Below are positions 36,110 to 44,783 of a DNA stretch of 64,000 nucleotides, in pieces. The number at the start of each line of letters is the position of its first letter. Positions within the stretch are counted from its first letter, which is position 1. Position numbers and translations under genes: made by a program. Under the pieces are notes generated by a model. It searched no databases, was not told the DNA's origin, and saw only the letters and a list, made by a program, of their open reading frames with translations. The stretch comes from Streptomyces sp. NBC_01275. GTDB taxonomy: Bacteria; Actinomycetota; Actinomycetes; Streptomycetales; Streptomycetaceae. The stretch covers positions 8,804,001-8,868,000 of the forward strand of contig NZ_JAPEOZ010000001.1 of NCBI RefSeq assembly GCF_026340655.1, given 5' to 3'.

Positions 36110-37429
36110 TTGTCTGCTGATCCGCTCGCACCCCTCGACCTTGCGTTCTGGAACATCGAGTCCCCCGAGCACCCGATGCACCTCGCGGCGCTCGGGGTCT
36201 TCTCGGCGCACTCGCCCGCCGCGGCCGCCCACGCGGCCGATCTGCTCGCCGCCCGGGCGGCCGCCGTCCCCGGACTGCGCATGCGGATCCGGGACGTGTG
36301 GCGACCCCTCTCCTTCGGCAGCGCGGTGCGCGAGGCCGACCCGGAGTTCGACCCGCTGCACCACGTCCGGCTGCACGCCCCGACCGACGACTTCCAGGCC
36401 GAGGCCGGCCGGCTCATGGAGCGCCCGCTGGAGCGCGGCCGCCCGCCCTGGGAGGCCCATGTCCTGCCCGGTCAGGACGGCGTGTCGTTCGCCGTGCTCT
36501 TCAAGTTCCACCACGCCCTCGCCGACGGCCTGCGCGCCCTGACGCTGGCCGCGGCCGTCCTCGACCCCCTGGACCTGCCCGCGCCCCGGCCCCGCCCCGT
36601 CGAGCCGGCCCGCGGTCTCCTCCCCGACGTCCGCAGGCTGCCCGACGCGCTGCGCGGGGCCGTCTCCGACCTGGGCCGCGCCCTCGACATCGGCGCCTCC
36701 GTCGCCGTGTCCACCCTGGGCATGCGCTCCACCCCCGCGCTCACCGCCGACCCCACCGGCACCCGCCGCACGGCCGGCGTGGTCCTCGACCTCGACGACG
36801 TGCACCGCGTCCGCAAGGTCGTCGGCGGCACCGTCAACGACGTGCTGATCGCGGTCGTCGCCGGCGCGCTGCGCCGCTGGCTCGACGAGCGCGGCGACGG
36901 CAGCGAGGGCGTCGTGCCGCGCGCGCTCATCCCCGTCTCCAAGCGCCGCCCGCGCGCCGCCCACCCGCAGGGCAACCGGCTCTCCGGATACCTGATGCGG
37001 CTGCCGGTGGACGACCCGGACCCGCTGCGCCGCCTCGCGTCCGTGCGCAGCGCCATGGACCGCAACAAGGACGCCGGACCGGGCCGCGGCGCGGGCGCGG
37101 TCGCCCTGCTCGCCGACCATGTCCCCGCCCTCGGCCACCGCCTCGGCGGACCGCTGGCCGGCCAGGCCGCCCGGCTCTGGTTCGACATCCTCGTCACCAG
37201 CGTGCCCCTGCCCGGCTTCGGCCTGAAGCTCGGCGGCAACCCGGTGACCGAGGTCTTCCCCTATGCCCCGCTCGCCCGCGGCCACTCCCTGGCGGTCGCG
37301 ATCTCGACGTACCGGGGCCGCGTCCACTACGGGCTCGTCGCCGACGCCGAGGCCGTCCCCGATCTCGACCGCTTCGCGCGAGCGCTGACGGCCGAGGTGG
37401 AGACGCTCATCACGGCCTGCGGCTCTTGA
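36110..37429 (+). CDS. Wax ester synthase / diacylglycerol acyltransferase (WS/DGAT)
   Basis: A 439-residue protein. TTG 36110 is preferred (GAGG 8 bp upstream; product begins LSADPLAPLDLAFW); the frame is open to 36026. The active-site HHxxxDG motif is FHHALADGLRAL. The C-terminal domain has GTVNDVLIAVVAGALRRWL, GNRLSGYLMRLPVDDPDPL and VTSVPLPGFGLKLGG. These enzymes acylate diacylglycerol or fatty alcohols with acyl-CoA at the membrane, making storage lipids. It follows the glycogen genes on the same strand; a shared role in carbon storage is possible but unproven. Confidence 0.9.
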   Translation: MSADPLAPLDLAFWNIESPEHPMHLAALGVFSAHSPAAAAHAADLLAARAAAVPGLRMRIRDVWRPLSFGSAVREADPEFDPLHHVRLHAPTDDFQAEAGRLMERPLERGRPPWEAHVLPGQDGVSFAVLFKFHHALADGLRALTLAAAVLDPLDLPAPRPRPVEPARGLLPDVRRLPDALRGAVSDLGRALDIGASVAVSTLGMRSTPALTADPTGTRRTAGVVLDLDDVHRVRKVVGGTVNDVLIAVVAGALRRWLDERGDGSEGVVPRALIPVSKRRPRAAHPQGNRLSGYLMRLPVDDPDPLRRLASVRSAMDRNKDAGPGRGAGAVALLADHVPALGHRLGGPLAGQAARLWFDILVTSVPLPGFGLKLGGNPVTEVFPYAPLARGHSLAVAISTYRGRVHYGLVADAEAVPDLDRFARALTAEVETLITACGS

Positions 37430-37454
37430 CGGGAACGAGTTTGGAGGACGGGCC

Positions 37455-37504
37455 CGGCGCTCCGTAAAATTCCCTGTTCGAAGGCGGACTCGGTCGGAGC
37501 GCCG
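37455..37504. repeat. 10-bp inverted repeat upstream of the zinc-ribbon SDR gene
   Basis: CGGCGCTCCG (37455-37464) and CGGAGCGCCG (37495-37504) are perfect inverted arms 30 bp apart. They end 28 bp before the SDR start at 37533. Either a regulatory looped structure in the leader or a weak terminator for the preceding gene is possible. Confidence 0.4.
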
Positions 37505-37532
37505 CACGGGTGATCAGGGAAGCGGCAGCGCG

Positions 37533-39038
37533 ATGACGGTGACAGAGGACGGCTCGGCGATCACGGACGAGACCGTGGACGAGGTCGTGTACGGACCCGG
37601 CGTCGACCCGGAGCGGCTCGCCGTCTGCCTCGCCGTGCTCGCCGAACTCGACGAGCTCGACGTCGACCACCCGGACGCGATCGCCGTGCGCCGCGCCACC
37701 GCCGGCGTCTACCGCACCGTGAAGCAGCGCCGCCGCCAGGAGCGCCGGGCCGCCAAGACCGCCCACGACAAGGCGGTCACCGAGGCCACCGCGACCGGCT
37801 CCGCCCAGCGCATCGACGACGAGACCGAGGGCATCCTGCCGTCGTCGGTGACGGAGGAGGGCCGGATCGCGGGGATACTCCAGCGCCCCCGCTCCTGCTA
37901 CACCTGCAAGGCGCGCTACACCGAGGTCGACTACTTCTACCACCAGCTCTGCCAGGACTGCGCCGCCGAGAACCGCTCCCGCCGCGACGCCCGCGCCGAC
38001 CTCGCCGGCAAGCGCGCCCTGCTCACCGGCGGCCGCGCCAAGATCGGCATGTACATCGCCCTGCGGCTGCTGCGCGACGGCGCGCACACCACGATCACCA
38101 CGCGCTTCCCCAAGGACGCCATCCGCCGTTTCAAGGCCATGGACGACTCCGCCGACTGGATGCACCGCCTGGACGTCGTCGGCATCGACCTGCGCGACCC
38201 GGCGCAGGTCGTGGCCCTCGCCGACCAGGTCGCCGAAGCCGGCCCGCTCGACATCCTGATCAACAACGCGACGCAGACCGTACGCCGGCTGCCCTCCGCC
38301 TACGCAGCCCTGGTCGCCGGCGAGAGCGCCCCGCTGCCCGCCGGCGAGCTGCCCGCCCACCACGTCATCGGCGCCTTCAACTCCGGGGCGGTCGACGGCC
38401 TCGCCGCGCTGCCCCTGGGCGCCAGCGCACTGGACGCGCAGCAGGTCGCCGACCTCGCCCTGGTCGCGGGCAACGCCAGCGTCGCCCGGCATCTCGACGG
38501 CACCGCCATCGACGCGGGCGGTCTGCTCCCCGACGTCGTCGACACCAACACCTGGGTGCAGACCATCGAGCAGATCTCCCCGGTGGAGCTCCTCGAGACC
38601 CAGCTGTGCAACTACACGGCGCCGTTCATCCTGATCAGCAAGCTCCGCCCGGCCATGGCGCTCGCCGCCCGGCAGGCGGCGAGCGGGCGCGCGTACGTCG
38701 TGAACGTCTCGGCGATGGAGGGCGTCTTCGGCCGTGGCTACAAGGGCGCGGGCCATCCGAACACCAACGCCGCCAAGGCCGCGATGAACATGGTCACGCG
38801 GACCAGCGCCCAGGAGATGTTCCAGACCGACGGCATCCTCATGACCTCGGTCGACACCGGCTGGATCACCGACGAGCGCCCGCACCACGACAAGCTGCGC
38901 CTCGCCGAGGAGGGCTTCCACGCGCCGCTCGACCTGGTCGACGGGGCGGCCCGCGTCTACGACCCGGTGGTGCGGGGCGAGGCGGGCGAGGACCTGTACG
39001 GCGTCTTCCTGAAGGACTACGCGCCGGGCAAGTGGTAG
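37533..39038 (+). CDS. Zinc-ribbon SDR-fold protein with altered catalytic site
   Basis: A 501-residue protein. A helical N-terminus precedes a four-Cys zinc ribbon (C122, C125 in SCYTCK; C140, C143 in LCQDC) fused to a Rossmann domain (GKRALLTGGRAKIGMYIALR, ILINNATQTVRRLP). Conserved C-terminal parts include NVSAMEGVFGRGYKGAGHP and VDTGWITDERP. Ser393 is kept, but the usual YxxxK Tyr is Thr411 before Lys415 (TNAAK). This long SDR type is conserved in actinomycetes. It probably binds a dinucleotide; a classical dehydrogenase reaction is doubtful. It overlaps the convergent SDR gene by 22 bp. Confidence 0.83.
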   Translation: MTVTEDGSAITDETVDEVVYGPGVDPERLAVCLAVLAELDELDVDHPDAIAVRRATAGVYRTVKQRRRQERRAAKTAHDKAVTEATATGSAQRIDDETEGILPSSVTEEGRIAGILQRPRSCYTCKARYTEVDYFYHQLCQDCAAENRSRRDARADLAGKRALLTGGRAKIGMYIALRLLRDGAHTTITTRFPKDAIRRFKAMDDSADWMHRLDVVGIDLRDPAQVVALADQVAEAGPLDILINNATQTVRRLPSAYAALVAGESAPLPAGELPAHHVIGAFNSGAVDGLAALPLGASALDAQQVADLALVAGNASVARHLDGTAIDAGGLLPDVVDTNTWVQTIEQISPVELLETQLCNYTAPFILISKLRPAMALAARQAASGRAYVVNVSAMEGVFGRGYKGAGHPNTNAAKAAMNMVTRTSAQEMFQTDGILMTSVDTGWITDERPHHDKLRLAEEGFHAPLDLVDGAARVYDPVVRGEAGEDLYGVFLKDYAPGKW

Positions 39039-39796
39039 GCGTCCCGGGTGCGGGCCGCGCGCACCCGGGTACCACCGTCCACCAGGAGGTCGGCTCCGGT
39101 GACCCACTCCGCCTCGTCGGAGCACAGCCACAGCACCGCCCTCGCCACGTCCTGCGGCTCGCCGATCCGGCCCAGCGGCAGGCCTGCCGCGATCTCCGAC
39201 TCTCCCGGTTCCCAGACGAACCGTGCCATCTCGGTCCGTACCAGGCCGGGGGAGACGGAGTTGACCCGGACGCCCGGTCCCAGCTCGCCGGCGAGCTGCT
39301 GCGTGAGGTGCAGCAGGGCCGCCTTGCCGGTGCCGTAGGCCCCCACTCCGGGGCCCACATGACCGGCCCCCTCCGTGCAGACGGTGACCACGGCCCCGCC
39401 GTGCTCGCGCATCCACCCCCGCCACGCGTACTGCACCAGCCGCAGCGGCGCCTCGACGTTCACCGTGAACGCCTCCCGCCACACCTCCGGGTCGGCGTCC
39501 ATGAGCGGCCCGAAGGGCTGGTTGGTCGCCGCGTTGTTGACCAGCACGTCCAGCCGTCCGAACGTCTCCAGGCACAGGTCCGTCAGCGCCCGCGCATGGG
39601 AGGGATCGCCCACGTTCCCGGCCAGCCCGACCCCGCCCAGCTCACCGGCGACGCGCCGTACCTGGTCGGCGTCCCGCGCACTCACGCACACCAGCGCCCC
39701 GGCCTCCGCGAACGCCCGCGCGCTCGCCAGCCCGATCCCCCGCGTGGCCCCCGTGACGACGACGGCCCTGCCCCGTAGTCCGTACGACGACGTCAT
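39017..39796 (-). CDS. Short-chain dehydrogenase/reductase (FabG-like)
   Basis: A 259-residue classical SDR: VVVTGATRGIGLASARAFAE (TGxxxGIG), DVLVNNAATNQ (NNA), GAYGTGKAALLHLTQQLAGE (YxxxK), and RVNSVSPGLVRTEMARF (PG after strand 6). The position normally held by the catalytic Ser reads VCTEGAG, so Thr may take its place. The terminal VTGADLLVDGGTRV is standard. It is a cytoplasmic NAD(P)-dependent oxidoreductase; the substrate is unknown. It is convergent with the zinc-ribbon SDR gene. Confidence 0.9.
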   Translation of the reverse strand: MTSSYGLRGRAVVVTGATRGIGLASARAFAEAGALVCVSARDADQVRRVAGELGGVGLAGNVGDPSHARALTDLCLETFGRLDVLVNNAATNQPFGPLMDADPEVWREAFTVNVEAPLRLVQYAWRGWMREHGGAVVTVCTEGAGHVGPGVGAYGTGKAALLHLTQQLAGELGPGVRVNSVSPGLVRTEMARFVWEPGESEIAAGLPLGRIGEPQDVARAVLWLCSDEAEWVTGADLLVDGGTRVRAARTRDAYHLPGA

Positions 39797-39821
39797 CGGC
39801 GTACGGTCTCACGGCGGGGCG

Positions 39822-40271
39822 TCAGTCGACAGCCCCGAGACGTGAGTTCCGCGCCGCCACCAGCTCCAGCACCGTCCGCCAGTCCTCCAGCACCCCCGCG
39901 TCCCACCCGGCGACCCGGCCGTCCTCGTCGGCCTGGCGCAGGCGGAGCAGGTCGTCGTCGTACGGCGTGCCCTCCCAGGGGTGCAGCCGGACGAGCCCGG
40001 CGACCCGCTCGCCGAGCAGCGGCCGTACGGCGTCGGCGGCGCGCTCGGCCCGTCCGGCGGGGTCGGAGGGGCGCAGCAGGCGTCCGATGGGATGGACGAG
40101 CCCGGTGAGCTGGAGTTCCTTGTCCGCGGGGCGACTTCGGCGCAGCAGCGCGGCGGTCTGCAGCGCATGGTCGTGCAGGTCGACCACCGGCGCGGCGCGC
40201 CCCGGGTCGTCCCACACGCCCCGGCAGGCGTGCAGCAGGTCCATCAGCTCCTCGACGCTGCGCAGCTCCAT
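39822..40271 (-). CDS. HD-domain-like protein with altered metal motif
   Basis: A 149-residue protein. VVDLHDHALQTAALLRRSRP followed by KELQLTGLVHPIGRLL recalls the HD superfamily (compare inositol oxygenase-type LVGLIHDLGK). The usual HD doublet reads His-Pro, so one metal ligand is missing. RVAGLVRLHPWEGTPYDDDL holds a later His. It is probably a degenerate or one-metal member; function is unknown. It lies 25 bp upstream of the SDR gene at 39796 on the same strand and is likely co-transcribed. Confidence 0.65.
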   Translation of the reverse strand: MELRSVEELMDLLHACRGVWDDPGRAAPVVDLHDHALQTAALLRRSRPADKELQLTGLVHPIGRLLRPSDPAGRAERAADAVRPLLGERVAGLVRLHPWEGTPYDDDLLRLRQADEDGRVAGWDAGVLEDWRTVLELVAARNSRLGAVD

Positions 40272-40739
40272 GCGTCAGTCCTCCCGCGAGACAGCCGTTG
40301 CGGAACGCCAGCAGAGCATGGCCACCTTGCGACCGGACGAACAGCGCCTGAACTGCGCGCCGGACCCCCGACGAGGGTCGGCGGCGGCCGACGGCGTAGG
40401 CCGGACGGGTGAACTCAACAGGTGCGTTCGGGGGGAAAAGGGTTCAATTCACCTGCGGGGACATGCGGGTGACGCGCCATGGTTACCCCAAATTTTCAGC
40501 CCTATCGAGCGGACCCCTGCTCATTTGGTTACCCTGTAGCCGACGGACAGCACGACGGAGTGCCACCCACACCCACCGTCCGTCTGGGACAAGCCGGTTC
40601 ACAACGGCCTGCTCTCCACCGAGTTGCCGGCGCCACCGCGTCCTGACCGACTTGAGCCAGACCCGAGGGGGCGCCGAGGTGCCGTACGGCAGAGTGGCCG
40701 GTACGCCCCGAGGGTGACCCGACACATAAGGAGTGCGCG
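40272..40739. promoter_or_regulatory. 468-bp intergenic region with paired TGGTTACCC repeats
   Basis: No gene of more than ~40 codons with a start signal is visible. Two direct TGGTTACCC copies lie at 40480-40488 and 40526-40534, in an AT-richer patch between 40430 and 40540. They may mark promoter or regulator sites for the 57-aa ORF downstream or the divergent HD-domain gene. The long gap suggests a long 5' leader for the small ORF. Confidence 0.35.
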
Positions 40740-40913
40740 GTGACACCGGAGAAGACGAATCGCGAGCAACGCCCCAAGGAACGCCCGGAGCGTGCGGGCC
40801 GCAGGCCCGGCGAGCTCGGCAGCCTCGACGTGTGGGCCCGGTCCGCCCCGATCCGCCTGGCAGGCTATGAGGACGACCTCGCCGAGCCCCACATCCTGCC
40901 CAGCGTGGACTGA
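40740..40913 (+). CDS. 57-aa charged small protein, unrecognised
   Basis: A GTG start at 40740 has AAGGAG 7 bp upstream. The product is Lys/Arg/Glu-rich at the N-terminus (TPEKTNREQRPKERPERAGR), then becomes ordered-looking (GSLDVWARSAPIRLAGYEDD) and ends EPHILPSVD. Codon use is Streptomyces-like. There is no membrane segment, Cys or signal peptide. I do not recognise a family. No modification enzymes lie nearby, so a RiPP precursor role is not supported. Confidence 0.5.
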   Translation: MTPEKTNREQRPKERPERAGRRPGELGSLDVWARSAPIRLAGYEDDLAEPHILPSVD

Positions 40914-41013
40914 CCTTCAGCTCGCGATCGCCCGACCGCATGGGCGTGCCCCCGCCACGCCCATGCAGATCCCCTCCCGACTCCCTGACTCCCCGGCTCC
41001 CTCGCTCTGTGTC

Positions 41014-42357
41014 TCAGTCGAGCGGCGCCGTCCGTCGCCAGGGGCGCAGTTCCTCCAACTGCTGTGCCAGGCGCAGCAGTTGGGCCTCCGTGCCGGGTCG
41101 CCCCACCAGCTGTACGGAGGTGGGGGCGCCCGAGGGCAGCGTGCCGAACGGGACCGCCATCGCGGGCCAGCCGGTGAGGTTCCACGGCGGGGTCAGCGGC
41201 GAGTAGTTCGTGTTCGCCAGGACGTTGCGCAGCCAGCCCCGCTCGTGCCAGGGCGCCGCCTCGGGCGAGCGCCGCGCCAGCGCCGGCGTGAGCAGCACGT
41301 CGTACTCCGCGAAGAACGGCTCCAGCCGCTGTCGCAGCTCCTCCCGCGCCGAGCCGGTGCGCACCTTGTTCAGGAAGCGCCGCCCGATCGCCGCGTGCAC
41401 CCGGGTGCGCCGGGTCAGCAGCCGCGGATCCAGACTCCCGGCGTCCACGGCCGTGCCCGCCGTCCAGTGCGTCAGCGAGGTCACCCCCAGCGACAGCGGG
41501 TACGGCGGCTCGGCCCGCCGTACCTGATGGCCCGCCCGGATCAGCACCCCGGCCGCCTCCTGTGCCGCGCCCGCGTACGGCTTGGCGACCGTCACGCCGG
41601 CCAGCGGGCTGCGCAGGGACACCGCGATCCTCAGCGCACCGGGATCCAGGGCCGGCAGGGCCTCGGCGTCCGCCAGGACCGCCAGCATCAGCCGGGCGTC
41701 CGCCACCGTCGTCGCCAGCGGACCGTTCTCCGACATCCCGAACCAGTCGCCGTCCCCGATGCCGGCCGGCACCACCCCGTGGCCCGGCTTGATGGTGACC
41801 AGGCCGCAGTTGGCCGCCGGGATGCGCAGCGAGCCCATGCCGTCGTTGCCGAGCGCGATCGGCGTCATCCCGGCGGCGACCGCGGCCGCGCTGCCCCCGG
41901 ACGAGCCGCCCGCCGTACGCGAGGTGTCCCATGGATTGCGGGCGGTGCCGTGGACGCCCTCGGTGGTGCCGAACACGCACAGCTCCGGCACGTTCGTCAG
42001 CCCCACGACCACCGCACCGGCCGCCCGCAGCCGGGCCACCGTCACATGGTCGGCCTCCGCGGGCGTGTCCGGGGTCGCGGCCGAGCCGACCCGGGTGGAC
42101 TCGCCGCGCACGGCCAGATTGTCCTTGACCGCCACCGGCACCCCGGCCAGCGGCAGTTCGGCCAGATCCGCGCGGGCGGCCACCTCGTCCGCCTCGGCGA
42201 GCGCGGCCGCGGCCCGCACCGTGCGGAACGCCCCGATCCGCCCGTCCAGCCGCTCGATCCGCGCGAGATGCTCCGCCACCACCTCACGCGGCGTGACCTG
42301 CTTCTCCCGCACGGCGGCGGCGATCTCGACGGCGGTCCGGCCGACCCAGCTGGTCAC
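41014..42357 (-). CDS. Amidase-signature-family hydrolase
   Basis: A 447-residue amidase. The Ser-cisSer-Lys triad regions are visible: GVPVAVKDNLAV (Lys), TAGGSSGGSAAAVAAGMTPI and LGNDGMGSLRIPAANCG (cis-Ser and nucleophile Ser). The usual GTDGGGS is varied to GNDGMGS. The C-terminal TPPWNLTGWPAMAVPFG and SVQLVGRPGTEAQLL are typical. It hydrolyses a carboxylic amide in the cytoplasm; the substrate is unknown. It lies 111 bp downstream of the FadR-type regulator on the same strand and may be co-transcribed. Confidence 0.9.
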   Translation of the reverse strand: MTSWVGRTAVEIAAAVREKQVTPREVVAEHLARIERLDGRIGAFRTVRAAAALAEADEVAARADLAELPLAGVPVAVKDNLAVRGESTRVGSAATPDTPAEADHVTVARLRAAGAVVVGLTNVPELCVFGTTEGVHGTARNPWDTSRTAGGSSGGSAAAVAAGMTPIALGNDGMGSLRIPAANCGLVTIKPGHGVVPAGIGDGDWFGMSENGPLATTVADARLMLAVLADAEALPALDPGALRIAVSLRSPLAGVTVAKPYAGAAQEAAGVLIRAGHQVRRAEPPYPLSLGVTSLTHWTAGTAVDAGSLDPRLLTRRTRVHAAIGRRFLNKVRTGSAREELRQRLEPFFAEYDVLLTPALARRSPEAAPWHERGWLRNVLANTNYSPLTPPWNLTGWPAMAVPFGTLPSGAPTSVQLVGRPGTEAQLLRLAQQLEELRPWRRTAPLD

Positions 42358-42468
42358 AGGCAGCTCCCTCGATGTGCGTGCGCTACTGGCGAGTACATAG
42401 GGAGAACTGTGCCCCGCCGAGGACCCCGCGTCGAGAGCCGGGCCCCCGTCCGGCCGACGGACGCCGGC

Positions 42469-43227
42469 TCAGGGGCTCACCTGGGACCGGAGCCACTCCT
42501 CCACCTCGCCCACGTGCGCGGCCGCCGCCGCCCGTCCCGCCTCCGGGTCGCGGGCGGCCAGGGCGCGGTGGATCGCGGCGTGTTCGCGGCGGGTGCGGGC
42601 GAAGGCGCCCTCCTCGCGGTAGCCGCGCCAGACGCGGGCGCGGAAGGTGCGCGAGGACAGTCCCTCCAGGATCGCCGCCATCGTGTCGTTGCCGGCCGCC
42701 GCCGCGATCGCGCGATGGAAGGCGAGGTCGTGGGCGAGGATCTCCTCCGGATCGTCCGTGGCGTTCATCGCCGCCAGGTGACCCTCCACTACGGCCAGTT
42801 GTTCCGGGGTGATGCGGGCGGCGGCCAGCGCCGTCGCCGTCGACTCCAGGATCCGGCGCACCTCGAGCAGCTCGACCAGCCGCGGGCCGCGCGAGAGGTC
42901 GGCCACCACGCCGAACGTCTCCAGCAGATCGCCCGCCTCCAGCGCGGTCACATAGATGCCCGAGCCGTGCCGGGCCTCCAGCACGCCGAGGACCGTGAGC
43001 GCGCGGATGGCCTCGCGCATCGAGCTGCGGGAGATGCCGATCTGCGCCGCGAGGTCGCGCTCGGTCGGCAGCCGCTGGCCCGGCTCCAGCAGCCCCTCGG
43101 CGATCATCGCCTTGATCCGCTCGATGGCGCGCTGCGTCACCGTGCCCTTGGGGGCCGCGCCCTTGGGAACCGCGCCCTTGGGGGGCGTGCCCCTGGGGAC
43201 GGTCCCGCTGCGCCGGGTGTCTTCCAC
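42469..43227 (-). CDS. FadR/GntR-family regulator of the fucose operon, with N-terminal PKG repeats
   Basis: A 252-residue GntR-FCD protein. The winged helix reads ERIKAMIAEGLLEPGQRLPT and AAQIGISRSSMREAIRALTV. The FCD ligand domain follows, with metal-ligand candidates in HDLAFHRAIAAAAGN and REHAAIHRAL. GTG 43227 follows AGGAGAGG; GTG 43140 is a possible shorter start. Between them lie four five-residue repeats (PRGTP, PKGAV, PKGAA, PKGTV) encoded by 15-bp DNA repeats. It is divergent from the L-fuconate operon, which it probably represses until a sugar acid binds. Confidence 0.88.
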   Translation of the reverse strand: MEDTRRSGTVPRGTPPKGAVPKGAAPKGTVTQRAIERIKAMIAEGLLEPGQRLPTERDLAAQIGISRSSMREAIRALTVLGVLEARHGSGIYVTALEAGDLLETFGVVADLSRGPRLVELLEVRRILESTATALAAARITPEQLAVVEGHLAAMNATDDPEEILAHDLAFHRAIAAAAGNDTMAAILEGLSSRTFRARVWRGYREEGAFARTRREHAAIHRALAARDPEAGRAAAAAHVGEVEEWLRSQVSP

Positions 43228-43281
43228 GTGGCCCTCTCCTGTCGCCGGTGCGCCGCAGTCTAGCCACCGAGACGACCCCGG

Positions 43282-43294
43282 GTGGTCCGACCAC
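43282..43294. promoter_or_regulatory. Probable FadR-type operator GTGGTCCGACCAC
   Basis: Six-base arms around a single central base form a palindrome fitting the TGGTnnnACCA pattern of FadR-subfamily sites. A related half-site, GTGGTCTGAT, lies at 43346-43355, overlapping a possible -10 (TAAATA, 43355-43360) with TTGTGG at 43333 as -35. The two are spaced to allow repression of the operon promoter. Confidence 0.6.
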
Positions 43295-43396
43295 TTGGGC
43301 CGATTATGGGCTTGATCCGGGTCCGGGGGCTGTTGTGGGGGCGAAGTGGTCTGATAAATATGCAGGCAGCCGTAGCAAGTCCAGATGATCCGCCGA

Positions 43397-43424
43397 GCAG
43401 CACGCCAGATGCAGCACGCCAGAT
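43397..43424 (+). repeat. Perfect 14-bp tandem duplication before the fuconate dehydratase start
   Basis: GCAGCACGCCAGAT occurs twice head to tail (43397-43410 and 43411-43424), immediately before the GAGGAG ribosome-binding site of the 43440 gene. It lengthens the leader by 14 bp and could be a slippage event. Confidence 0.7.
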
Positions 43425-43439
43425 GAGGAGAGCCGGCCG

Positions 43440-44783
43440 ATGGCGCCCCCGCCCCCCGCCCGCGTCACCGCGGTCGACACCCACGACATCCGCTTCCCCA
43501 CCTCGCGCGAGCTGGACGGCTCCGACGCGATGAACCCGGACCCCGACTACTCGGCCGCCTATGTCGTGCTGCGCACCGACGCGGCCGACGGCTTCGAGGG
43601 CCATGGGTTCACCTTCACCATCGGCCGGGGCAACGAGGTGCAGGTCGCCGCGATCGAGGCGTTGCGCGGCCATGTCGTGGGCCGGTCCGTCGAGGAACTC
43701 TGCGCGGACCCGGGCACGCTCAGCCGCGACCTGATCGGCGACAGCCAGCTGCGCTGGCTCGGCCCCGAGAAGGGCGTGATGCACATGGCGATCGGCGCGG
43801 TCGTCAACGCCGCCTGGGACCTCGCCGCCAAACGCGCCGGGAAGCCGCTGTGGCAGCTGCTCGCGGACGCCGACCCCGAGTGGCTGGTGCGCCAGATCGA
43901 CTTCCGCTACCTCACCGACGCCCTCACCCCCGACGAGGCCCTCGTCCTGCTGCGCCGCGGCAAGGAGGGCGCGCAGGAGCGCACGGCCCGGCTGCTGGAG
44001 CGCGGCTACCCCGCCTACACCACGTCCGCCGGCTGGCTCGGCTACGACGACGAGAAGCTGACCCGGCTCGCCGTGGAGGCGGTCGCCGACGGCTTCCGGC
44101 AGATCAAGCTCAAGGTCGGCGCGGACCTCGCCGACGACGTACGGCGCTGCCGCGTCGCCCGGGCCGTGGTCGGCCCCGACATCCGGATCGCGGTCGACGC
44201 CAACCAGCGCTGGGACGTCGACGAGGCGATCCGCTGGACCCGCGCCCTCGCCGAGTTCGACCCGTACTGGATCGAGGAGCCCACCAGCCCCGACGACGTC
44301 CTGGGCCACGCGGCCGTGCGCCGGGCCGTCGTCCCCGTCAAGGTGGCCACCGGCGAGCACGTGCAGAACCGGGTCGTCTTCAAGCAGCTCCTCCAGGCCG
44401 GCTCCCTCGACGTCCTCCAACTGGACGCGGCCCGGGTCGGCGGCGTCAACGAGAACCTCGCGATCCTGCTGCTCGCCGCCAAGTTCGGCGTCCCGGTCTG
44501 CCCGCACGCGGGCGGGGTCGGCCTGTGCGAACTGGTCCAGCACCTGTCGATGTTCGACTACGTCGCTCTCACCGGCACCACCGAGGACCGCGTCATCGAG
44601 TACGTCGACCATCTGCACGACCACTTCCTCGACCCGGTGGTGATCCGCGAGGGTCACTACACGGCGCCCACCGCGCCCGGCTTCTCGGCGGCCATGCGGC
44701 CCGAGTCGATCGCGCGCTACACCTACCCCGACGGCGCCTTCTGGGCCGCCGACCTCGCGGGCCGGAAGGAGAAGGCGGCGTGA
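43440..44783 (+). CDS. fucD: L-fuconate dehydratase (enolase superfamily)
   Basis: A 447-residue protein aligning end to end with L-fuconate dehydratases: [36 protein letters not shown], the KxK base in [12 protein letters not shown], metal ligands in [11 protein letters not shown] and [11 protein letters not shown] and [10 protein letters not shown], and the His region [16 protein letters not shown]. It dehydrates L-fuconate to 2-keto-3-deoxy-L-fuconate. It is the first gene of a five-gene operon, overlapping the SDR gene by GTGA (44780-44783). Expression is probably controlled by the divergent FadR-type repressor. Confidence 0.93.
   Translation: MAPPPPARVTAVDTHDIRFPTSRELDGSDAMNPDPDYSAAYVVLRTDAADGFEGHGFTFTIGRGNEVQVAAIEALRGHVVGRSVEELCADPGTLSRDLIGDSQLRWLGPEKGVMHMAIGAVVNAAWDLAAKRAGKPLWQLLADADPEWLVRQIDFRYLTDALTPDEALVLLRRGKEGAQERTARLLERGYPAYTTSAGWLGYDDEKLTRLAVEAVADGFRQIKLKVGADLADDVRRCRVARAVVGPDIRIAVDANQRWDVDEAIRWTRALAEFDPYWIEEPTSPDDVLGHAAVRRAVVPVKVATGEHVQNRVVFKQLLQAGSLDVLQLDAARVGGVNENLAILLLAAKFGVPVCPHAGGVGLCELVQHLSMFDYVALTGTTEDRVIEYVDHLHDHFLDPVVIREGHYTAPTAPGFSAAMRPESIARYTYPDGAFWAADLAGRKEKAA

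Noticed and set aside
40740..40913. RiPP precursor peptide
   Set aside because: No cyclase, protease, dehydratase or exporter gene lies nearby and the C-terminus has no Cys or typical core residues.
42357..43227. GntR regulator and amidase as an allophanate or triazine degradation unit
   Set aside because: The amidase signature is generic, no partner hydrolase is present, and the regulator sits more naturally with the fucose operon.
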